From a bacterium (GTDB lineage: Bacteria > Verrucomicrobiota > Verrucomicrobiia > Limisphaerales > J093), in the NCBI GenBank assembly GCA_021823625.1, contig JAKANS010000007.1, positions 1-64,000 of the forward strand: DNA of 64,000 bases, read 5' to 3'. The notes under the pieces were generated by a model. That model was not told the origin of the DNA, did no database searches, and saw nothing but the letters and a program-made list of their open reading frames with translations. Both the position numbers and the translations under genes were made by a program. Positions 56,458 through 64,000 of the stretch are shown here, piece after piece (the first letter of the stretch is position 1; each line of letters begins with the position of its first letter).

Positions 56458-56581
56458 TGCCAGCCTCCTTCGAGGCGCTGTTGTTGCACACCAGCGACGT
56501 TTCGCTCAACCGGCGCCGCGCGCCCTCGGGCCGGAAGCGCATGAGTCGTTCGTTGGGGTTGGCCGTGCTCATGGTGCCGCC

Positions 56582-56776
56582 TCAGCGGTCGAAGATTTCA
56601 AACGCCGGCTTCTGCAAGACCTCCGCGATCCGGTGCTTGGTGTCGCCATCAGGCCGGGCGCGGCCTGTTTCCAGCCGGGAGATGTCGATCTCCTTGCAAC
56701 CGACCTTGTCCGCGAGTTGAAGCTGGGTGAGGCCCTGGGGCACCGGCGTCGCCTTCAGTCTGTAATTCGATGCCAT
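56582..56776 (-). CDS. Small XRE-family HTH protein
   Basis: MASNYRLKATPVPQGLTQLQLADKVGCKEIDISRLETGRARPDGDTKHRIAEVLQKPAFEIFDR. Confidence 0.75.
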   Translation of the reverse strand: MASNYRLKATPVPQGLTQLQLADKVGCKEIDISRLETGRARPDGDTKHRIAEVLQKPAFEIFDR

Positions 56777-57035
56777 GTCGTGCGATTTCGACCGTGGCAA
56801 GACCACCTCGCCACTTCACCGGACATGGGGTGACAAAACCTGTCACCAATGAAAAACGTTCCGGTGGTGTGTGGGATCTGTGGGGCAAACCGAAGCTCCA
56901 ACCCGTCAGGCTATAGCCTGAAGAGCGAATGTGTGGGAATGCGTGGTAGGATGTGTGGTAAACTGTCCACAGTTTTCCAGGCTGTCCGCCTAGTTCCACC
57001 GAGGAACCTCCAACACGCTGCAAACGCAAAGAAGC

Positions 57036-57071
57036 CAATAAAAATGGCCCTGAGACGGGGGTCTCAGGGCC
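57036..57071 (-). terminator. Rho-independent terminator downstream of tRNA-fMet
   Basis: Minus strand GGCCCTGAGAC-CCCC-GTCTCAGGGCC-ATTTTTATT. Confidence 0.85.
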
Positions 57072-57077
57072 GAAAAT

Positions 57078-57154
<77 letters not shown>

Positions 57155-57309
57155 ATCCGAACCTCAGAAGCAAACAGTAGGCGCGGCGTGCCACAGCGAG
57201 CAAGCGATTTCTGGAGCGGCCAGGCGGATGCCGCCGCGCGTCACCCGTCGTGAACGGCCGTGAATGATGGAACGCGACAACGCCAGGCCTCGAGCCAACC
57301 GGAGTTTCA

Positions 57310-57695
57310 GGCCTGGCGTGGCGGATTGCTTTCACGGGAATCGTCCCGGAAGCGACCTCAACGAACGCCTTGCCGTTCTTAACCCCCACGGTGCCGTAAC
57401 CGGTGGCGGTGGCGAGGAAACAGCGGAAATCGCCTTTGACGCGCGGGTCGAGGTGCAGCACCTGCTCTACCGCGTCGTACCGCGCGCCGCTCAAGCCTTG
57501 GAGCAGGCCGTACGAGGACATGGCCCGCGCGTACCAGTGCCCGCATTCGTATTCGTTGAACGGATTGCGGACGCGGCCGTCGTAGCGGTCGTGGCAGACG
57601 CGGACGATTTCCAGACCTTCAGCGACGTGGCCGAGCAGCATGAGGTGTGACGTGACCTGGTACTCGATCCCGGTCCAAACTTCGTCCAAATAAAT
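57310..57695 (-). pseudogene. C-terminal fragment of a GH116-like glucosylceramidase
   Basis: PNSIYLDEVWTGIEYQVTSHLMLLGHVAEGLEIVRVCHDRYDGRVRNPFNEYECGHWYARAMSSYGLLQGLSGARYDAVEQVLHL; no N-terminal part; ORF runs on into tRNA-fMet. Confidence 0.7.
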
Positions 57696-57711
57696 TGAAT
57701 TCGGCCGCGCC

Positions 57712-57948
57712 GCCGCTTACCATGTTTGGTTCGGCAAGACCTCCACCGCCTCGCTCGCCATTGGTGCGACCGTCGCGCTCCTGGGCCGGGCGCAATGGCC
57801 GCTTCGGGTGGGACTCATCCTCGCCATCGTGGCGTGCCTCGAGGAGATCGCCATTACGTTTACCGTCAAGGAAAGCCGTTCCAAGGTCCGCTCGTGGTGG
57901 CACGCGCGGCGGCTCGGTGCATCCGGCGGCCGGGAACCTGAAGATTGA
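57712..57948 (+). pseudogene. C-terminal fragment of a CDP-alcohol phosphatidyltransferase
   Basis: Start-less frame reads AYHVWFGKTSTASLAIGATVALLGRAQWPLRVGLILAIVACLEEIAITFTVKESRSKVRSWWHARRLGASGGREPED*; not in the ORF track. Confidence 0.65.
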
Positions 57949-58207
57949 AACCGCGCGGTCTGAAGAGCCGGCAATGCCCCGCGCCTCGAAATGGTGAATC
58001 GGTCGCACCGCCCAGCTTTCGTTCAAACGAATGAACAGGCCTTGCGGTCGGGATCGCTACCCCGGTTCGGAATAAGCCTGACCGCTTCGGGGAGGTGGCG
58101 GTTCGCTGTATCTCAACGCGAAACGCTGTCAGGCTGTTGGCGTTGACGCGTAACTCGGCCCGGAAAACTGAGTTGCAGTCCGGCGTGGCCTCCCGCCACA
58201 CTCGCCC

Positions 58208-59734
58208 ATGCTTGCCAGGGTCTGCTCCGCCGCGGTCAACGGCATCGAGGCTTACCCCGTGGAGGTCGAGGTCAACGCCGGCTGGGGCGACACGTTGGTC
58301 GTGATCGTCGGCCTGCCGGACGCCGCGGTGAAAGAGTCCCGCGACCGCGTCAGCACGGCGCTCACCAACTCGGGGTTCAAGTTTCCGATGGGCCGCACCA
58401 CCATCAACCTCGCCCCCGCCGACGTGCGCAAGGAGGGTCCCAGCTTCGACCTGCCCATCGCCGTCGGCATGGTGGCCGCGAGCGAACAGATGAACGGCGA
58501 TCAACTCGATAATTTCCTCATCGTCGGTGAACTTGCCCTCACCGGCGCGGTACGCTCGGTGAAAGGCGTGCTGCCGGTTGCGCTGCGGGCCAAAGCCGAG
58601 GGCAAGGCCGGCGTGCTCGTGCCTGCCGACAACGCCGCTGAGGCGGCGGTCGTGGCCGGGCTGAACGTCATTCCCGTCGCGAATCTGCGCGAGGCGGTGA
58701 GTTTCCTCGAAGGCGAAACCGCGATCGCGCCCACACGGGTGGACGTGGCCGCGCTGTTCGAGTTGCCGGCCGATGACGATCTGGATTTCGCGGATGTGAA
58801 GGGCCAGGAGTCGGTGAAGCGCGCACTCGAAATCGCCGCCGCCGGCGGACACAACGTGCTTTTGATCGGACCGCCCGGCACCGGCAAGTCGATGCTGGCC
58901 AAACGGCTGCCCACCATTCTGCCGCCGCTCACCCTCGAAGAAGCACTCGAAACCACGAAGATTCACAGCATCGTCGGCCTGCTCAAACCAGGCCAGGCGC
59001 TGGTCACGCAACGGCCGTTCCGCTCGCCACACCACACCGCCAGCGATGCCGGACTGCTCGGCGGCAACATTAACCCGACGCCCGGCGAGATTTCACTGGC
59101 CCACCACGGCGTCCTGTTCCTCGATGAACTGCCGGAGTTCAAGCGCAGTGTGCTCGAAACAATGCGTCAGCCGCTGGAAGACGGTCACGTGACCATTTCG
59201 CGCGCCGCCGGCACGATGACCTTCCCGTCACAATTCATGCTGGTGGCCGCGATGAATCCGACGCCGGACGGGAAAATGCCCGGCGAATCGCGCTGCTCGC
59301 CGCGTGAAATCCAGAGCTACCTGGGCCGCATCTCCGGGCCGTTGCTGGACCGGATCGACCTCCACGTCGAGGTGCCGCCGGTGAAGTTTCGCGAGATCAC
59401 CGCCGAGCGGACGGGAGAGCCGTCCGCCCAGATTCGCGCGCGGGTCATTGCCGCCCGGCGCCGCCAGCAGGAGCGGTTTCGCGCGCGCGCGCGCGTGACT
59501 TGCAACGCCCGCATGGGGACACGCGAACTGAAAGCCTTCTGCGCCCTGGACGAACCAACCTTGGAGATGCTCAAGGCAGCGATGGCCGACCTGAGCCTGA
59601 CCGCCCGCGCGTACGACCGCATCCTCAAGGTTTCACGGACGATTGCCGACCTCGCGGGCAGCGAGCGGATCACTGCCGAACACGTCGCCGAGGCCATCCA
59701 ACTCCGCTCCCTCGACCGGCAAATTTGGGGCTGA
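58208..59734 (+). CDS. comM: YifB/ComM family Mg-chelatase-like AAA ATPase
   Basis: MLARVCSAAVNGIEAYPVEVEVNAGWGDTLVVIVGLPDAAVKESRDRVSTALTNSGF...HNVLLIGPPGTGKSMLAKRLPTILPPL...PHHTASDAGLLGG. Confidence 0.96.
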   Translation: MLARVCSAAVNGIEAYPVEVEVNAGWGDTLVVIVGLPDAAVKESRDRVSTALTNSGFKFPMGRTTINLAPADVRKEGPSFDLPIAVGMVAASEQMNGDQLDNFLIVGELALTGAVRSVKGVLPVALRAKAEGKAGVLVPADNAAEAAVVAGLNVIPVANLREAVSFLEGETAIAPTRVDVAALFELPADDDLDFADVKGQESVKRALEIAAAGGHNVLLIGPPGTGKSMLAKRLPTILPPLTLEEALETTKIHSIVGLLKPGQALVTQRPFRSPHHTASDAGLLGGNINPTPGEISLAHHGVLFLDELPEFKRSVLETMRQPLEDGHVTISRAAGTMTFPSQFMLVAAMNPTPDGKMPGESRCSPREIQSYLGRISGPLLDRIDLHVEVPPVKFREITAERTGEPSAQIRARVIAARRRQQERFRARARVTCNARMGTRELKAFCALDEPTLEMLKAAMADLSLTARAYDRILKVSRTIADLAGSERITAEHVAEAIQLRSLDRQIWG

Positions 59735-59924
59735 CCAGGGGCTGACCACGGCCAGCCGGCGCGATTGCCCCGCCCCAGATCCCCGCCTCAAGACCGAACT
59801 CACCCGGCGCAAACCTCCCGCCGCGGTGTGACGGCACCACGCTGGCGTGCCCATGTCTCGTCCCGATTGGCGGGAGCTGTAAAGGATTCAATGTGGATAA
59901 TGATGACAAGGAGCATAACTAACC

Positions 59925-60720
59925 GATCGCCAGGCGGTGCTGGACGACATGGTGCGGACGGAGGCGCTCTACGCGAAGGCAGTCCAGGCCGGCTACGATC
60001 GCAACGAGCATTTGCTCCAACGCTTCAAGCGTCTGGTCGTGGACCAGTACCAGCAGGATCAACTCGGCAATGCTGGCAACCTCCCCGCCCCGAGAGAGGA
60101 ATCGATACAGCAATACTACCCAGGCTCATTGGGGCGAGTTCACCCAGCCGCCGCAGGTGCGGCCGGCGCTGATCCGGGTACACGTGCCCGCCCGGGTGAC
60201 GCCGGAAAAAAGGGCGGAGGGGCAGGCCAGGATGGCCGAAATCCGCCAACAAGCCGTCGCACTCCCCCATCCATGGAAGTGGCCTTCGGGGAACTCGCGC
60301 GGCTGCACTCGGAAGATCAGCCGACGCGCTACCGGGGCGGCGATTGCGGTTGGGTGTCGCGGGACCGGCCGATCTTCCGCTGGCCGCCCAAGGTGCTGGA
60401 CGCGATGTTCGCCCTCCAAACGCCCGGCGAACTCAGCCCCGTGATCGAAGCTGAGGACGGCTGCTACCTGATCAAATTGATCGATGCGAAACCCGCGCAG
60501 ATCACGGCTCTGGGCGAGGTGCGCGAGGCCATCGAAAAGCGACTGACGCAGCAGGCTGTCGAACAACGGCAGGCCGATTTCAACCGCGAAGCGCTCGCGG
60601 GCCTGCGCGTGGAACTGCACCCGGATTTGTTGGAGAAGATCACGCGCCGCCGACCGTTGCCCGCAACGGTGCCGAGCCCCCGGCCACCATGTCGGCGCGG
60701 TGAAACCGAATTCTATCCTA
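59925..60720 (+). pseudogene. SurA/parvulin-type peptidylprolyl isomerase remnant with two compensating frameshifts
   Basis: Frame 0 RQAVLDDMVRTEALYAKAVQAGYDRNE...IQQYY; frame 1 QAHWGEFTQPPQVRPALIRVHVPARVTPEKRAEGQARMAEIRQQAV; frame 0 MEVAFGELARLHSEDQPTRYRGGDCGWVSRDRPIF...DAMFALQTPGELSPVIEAEDGCYLIKLID. Confidence 0.75.
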
Positions 60721-61840
60721 TGAAAAGACCATCCAGCCTGGTGTTGCCCGCAAGTCCGCGGCCCAAAGGTGATTCGGCCGGGGCTGACCCTGCCGATCCG
60801 AGGCGACTGGGGATGCCGCGTCGATCTCGAGCCTTGGCCTGCCTGTTCATCGGCACTCTTATGATGGTTGGTGCGATGCCCGGGCGTTCACTGGCCAGCC
60901 AGTTGGCGACGCAGACGTTCACCCTGCATCCGGGCTGGAACGCGATTTACCTGGAAGTGGCGCCCGAAAACTCTGCGACCAGTGCGGTCTTCGACGGGAT
61001 TCCGGTGGACAGCGTGTGGACCTTCCAGGCGCAGCTCTCGGCCGTCCAGTTCATCCAGGATCCCAAGGAGCCGGTGTGGGACAAAAGCCGGTGGGCGGTG
61101 TATGTGCCCACCAACCGGGTCGAGTCTTTCCAAAACAACCTCTTCAGTGTGCAGGCGAACCGGGCTTATCTCGTCAATCTGAGCGGCGCGTCACCGGCGA
61201 CCTTGAGTGTCACCGGGCGGCCCTCGCTGCGCCGATCGGATTGGGTGCCGAACGCCTATAATCTGTGCGGCTTCCCGGTGGATCCCGCCGCGCTACCGAC
61301 ATTCCTTGCCTTCTTCGGGCCGTCGCCCGCGCATTACGACCGCGCAGCCGGCCGCCTGCAGCCCATCTACCGCTGAGCGGCTCGGGCGAGTGGAACCTGG
61401 TCAACCCGGGCGACACGATGCAGACCGGCGAGGCTTACTGGGTTTACACGCAGGGACCTTCCGATTACCAGGCGCCGCTGGGCGTGCAAGTCGATACGGG
61501 GAACGGGCTGGACTTCGGGGTCGAAGTGGGAACCTTGAACCTGAAACTCAGCAACCTCACTGGGGCAACCAAGTTCGTGGCGGTCCAGAATTTGATTTCG
61601 CCTGCCGACAACGCGTTGTCGTACTCCCAGTTCAATCCCACGAACGGCATCCAGTGATCGCACCTGCTCACCAACCCGCCGGCGCCTTACTCCCTCTCGG
61701 TGGGGCCGGGCGAGGAAGTGACGATGCGATTGGGGGTGCGGCGCGGCGACTTTGTGGGGGATCTTTACGAGACGCTGCTGGAAGTGACCGACGGCGAAGG
61801 CAGCCGCGTTGCGGTTCCCGTCTCGGCCGCCAAGGTCGTG
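60721..61840 (+). pseudogene. Secreted protein gene with frameshift and nonsense codon, 3' truncated
   Basis: QTFTLHPGWNAIYLEVAPENSATSAVFDGIPVDSVW...GRLQPIYR* continues in another frame as LSGSGEWNLVNPGDTMQTGEAYWVYT...NGIQ*SHLLTNPPAPYSLSVGPGEEVTMRLGVRRGDFVGDLYETLLEVTDGEGSRVAVPVSA. Confidence 0.7.
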
Positions 61841-61899
61841 GAGGGCGTGTTGCCGACGCTGCAGCGTCTGCGCGGCGCCTCGCGGCGCGCTGGCGCGCT

Positions 61900-62470
61900 C
61901 AAATCGCAGTCCCGCCGCCCGATGCCGACCGCTCCCTGGCCGCCGAACGCCTCGGTGACGATCAGCGGATGGTAGGCCTCTTCGAGTAGTTCGGCGGAGG
62001 GAAAGTTCTTGGAGGGCACCACAACTCGATCGGGACGCAGACCGTAACGCACAAAGCCGACGCGGCGCGGGTCGGGCGAGGCCTGACGATCCGCCTGATC
62101 CGTGGACATCCACTTCCCGTCGAGCTTCGCCCAAAGGCGCTCGCCGAAGGCCGAGATGAACTGCGGGGCGTCCACGAGGTGAAAGCACGACTGGGTTGAC
62201 AACTTGCGCAGCGGCTCGCTCGAGGTGTTGCGAAACGCATGGGCAATCCAGAGCGCATGGTTCTCCGCATCCGGAGTCAGCGTCGAGGTCAGTTCGAAGC
62301 GCTCTGTCCGCAGCCGCCAGGCGAGCGCCCCGTTGGTTCCGACCACCCATTGCTGAGTCCGCTCGTTCCCCGTGAAGTTGCTCTACACGACCTTGTCTTC
62401 CGCATACACCGTCTCAGGCAGCCAGAGACAGAACCAGTTGCCGGGCCAGTCGCGGTGCTCAATCGTCAGC
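61900..62470 (-). pseudogene. 3'-truncated secreted protein gene with in-frame TAG
   Basis: EHRDWPGNWFCLWLPETVYAEDKVV*SNFTGNERTQQWVVGTNGALAWRLRTERFELTSTLTPDAENHALWIAHAFRNTSSEPLRKLSTQSCFHLVDAP...SAELLEEAYHPLIVTEAFGGQGAVGIG. Confidence 0.6.
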
Positions 62471-62510
62471 GTGGTGACCGGGCGGAGTCGGTGGATGTCA
62501 TAGGAGCGGT

Positions 62511-63299
62511 TCACTGCTCGGATGGTGAACACCTCGTTTTGGTGGAGAACCGGATGTGCGCGGAGTGGATCCGCTGCCGCGGCATCCAGCGGCTTGACCT
62601 TGAGGTTTTTGAATAGACCACGCTTTCCGCGTCGTGCGCTTGCAGGGCGAACGTGCCGCGCGACAGCTTCCGTTCGGAGAACCACGGCGGGTGGCGGACG
62701 ACGAATCCTTCCGGCTCCGTCCAGTCCACCACGGTCTGGCCGTCCATCTTGATGACCACCCGCTTGCCGCGCACGATGACGCGCAGATGGAACCACTCAT
62801 CGTCCCGCACCAGCGCTTCGGTGACATCCGCCACGGCGTAGAGGCTCCCCGTCTTGCGCTTTTCCTGCTTGGTGTTGTTGACCTGAATCTCAAAGCCTTT
62901 CTGCGGCCAGGCGTTCGCCACGAACTCCGTGTGGAAATAGATGCCGCTGTTGGAATCAGGTTCGGTCCTGACGTCGGCCTGGAACTCGAAGTCGGTGAAT
63001 GAGGCGTGGCCGTCCGAGCCGGCGTAGAACAGATGGCATTGGGGATGCGGAGCCTGCCCCTCGATCGCCGTGCCGCGGGCGTGGGCGACGATCATGCCCT
63101 CGCGGACGGAGAACGACGCGGGGTCTTCGCTGGCCTTCCAGCCGGCCAAGCTCTGGCCATCAAAGAGCAGCCTCCAGCCGGCTTGCTTCTCCGCATCGGT
63201 GAGGGTGTTCGGCTCGGCGGCGCCCGCCATCAACGACGCGCTCATGACAATGCCGCAGCAGACGCCAGTCAGTATGAGGTGGGTGAATTTCATTTTCAT
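62511..63299 (-). CDS. DUF1080 (3-keto-disaccharide hydrolase) domain protein, probable 3' frameshift
   Basis: MKMKFTHLILTGVCC...TLTDAEKQAGWRLLFDGQSLAGWKASEDPASFSVREGMIVAHARGTAIEG...DSNSGIYFHTEF...LQAHDAESVVYS; the -1 frame gives the expected ...FKNLKVKPLD ending. Confidence 0.8.
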   Translation of the reverse strand: MKMKFTHLILTGVCCGIVMSASLMAGAAEPNTLTDAEKQAGWRLLFDGQSLAGWKASEDPASFSVREGMIVAHARGTAIEGQAPHPQCHLFYAGSDGHASFTDFEFQADVRTEPDSNSGIYFHTEFVANAWPQKGFEIQVNNTKQEKRKTGSLYAVADVTEALVRDDEWFHLRVIVRGKRVVIKMDGQTVVDWTEPEGFVVRHPPWFSERKLSRGTFALQAHDAESVVYSKTSRSSRWMPRQRIHSAHIRFSTKTRCSPSEQ

Positions 63300-64000
63300 G
63301 GTTCTTGTTTCTTGGTTGCGATGTAAAGCACCGCGTCGCCGGCGAAGGGAGCTTTGAACTGGCGTTTGGCCCCGCCAGCGGTGGCTTCGCCGGACGTGAT
63401 CGTGCCTTTAACCGGATGCATCCACTCGACGGTCAGCGGCCCCTTGACCGCCCCAAGGTCCACCGTCACCGCCCCGCCGTCGGGCAGATACACCAGATAC
63501 TCCTTTCGAGGGTTGGCCAGGCAGTAACCGGAACTTGCCAGCTCATTGCGCGGCGTCGTCGCGGCCAGGTTCATCCGCTCGGCATAACGCAGCGCGTAGC
63601 CCAGGTTGCGCCGCGTGTCTTCCGCATCCATGGTGCGAGGCAGCCAGGGCGACTGATCCGGGTAGTAGTCCATCCAGATCGGGTTGTAGCCCCGCAGAAA
63701 GCTCTTCCACACCCAGTCCCTGCCGCCGCCTTCACCCCAGATATGGTCGGTGTCGAGGATCACGACCTTCTTGCCGTCCGTAGCGGGCGGGTCGGTCTTG
63801 AAGGGGCTGGGGTCACGCGTGTCGCCCGTCGAACCCGGCGAAATCCAGTCGGCGGGGCTGTCGGTCATCACGCCGTTGTCGCTTTTCGTGTAGCCCGTCA
63901 TGCCGATGGGATGCTGCTGGGGCTTGCCCCTTTCGTATTCCTTGACGTACCGAATCATGTGGTACTGCCATTCCTTGGAGAAGTCGAAGTTGCTCTCGTT
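63296..64000 (-). CDS. Putative collagen-binding / DUF4038-like glycosidase C-terminal part, 5' end beyond window
   Basis: Open to window edge (NESNFDFSKEWQYHMIRYVKEYERGK...); VVILDTDHIWGEGGGRDWVWKSFLRGYNPIWMDYY...YLVYLPDGGAVTVDLGAVKGPLTVEWMHPVKG. Confidence 0.8.
   Translation of the reverse strand, partial: NESNFDFSKEWQYHMIRYVKEYERGKPQQHPIGMTGYTKSDNGVMTDSPADWISPGSTGDTRDPSPFKTDPPATDGKKVVILDTDHIWGEGGGRDWVWKSFLRGYNPIWMDYYPDQSPWLPRTMDAEDTRRNLGYALRYAERMNLAATTPRNELASSGYCLANPRKEYLVYLPDGGAVTVDLGAVKGPLTVEWMHPVKGTITSGEATAGGAKRQFKAPFAGDAVLYIATKKQEP

Noticed and set aside
57695-57997. ORF-track plus-strand 100-aa ORF
   Set aside because: Wrong frame; the adjacent start-less frame gives a recognisable CDP-alcohol phosphatidyltransferase C-terminus.

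Overview
GC-rich chromosomal window that looks like Verrucomicrobiota (Limisphaerales/Pedosphaera-like). This is inferred from PVC-type haem-binding dehydrogenases, DUF1080, ThuA and Gfo/Idh secreted proteins, HEAT-repeat proteins and non-canonical prepilin leaders. Housekeeping genes recognised: trpF, rpmB, pdxH, nfi, rpsT, a MurQ-kinase fusion, comM/yifB, tRNA-Ser(CGA) and initiator tRNA-fMet. Four accessory blocks stand out. (1) A compact four-gene Csu-like chaperone-usher pilus locus (19.5-24.5 kb), with its pilin gene bracketed by long imperfect direct repeats. (2) A two-component sigma-54 module (28.5-35.6 kb). It has a near-consensus -24/-12 promoter and two palindromes, TGGGGA-N4-TCCCCA, spaced 43 bp apart upstream of a small exported coiled-coil protein gene. 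(3) A nucleotide-sugar/O-antigen cluster (40.6-51.7 kb) combining CDP-3,6-dideoxyhexose genes, a split transketolase pair and two DegT aminotransferases, one with an extra N-terminal domain. It ends in a glycosyltransferase remnant. (4) A region of gene remnants (56-63.3 kb) around tRNA-fMet and beyond, with truncations, frameshifts and nonsense codons. All calls come from reading the sequence and the supplied ORF translations; no database search or folding was run.
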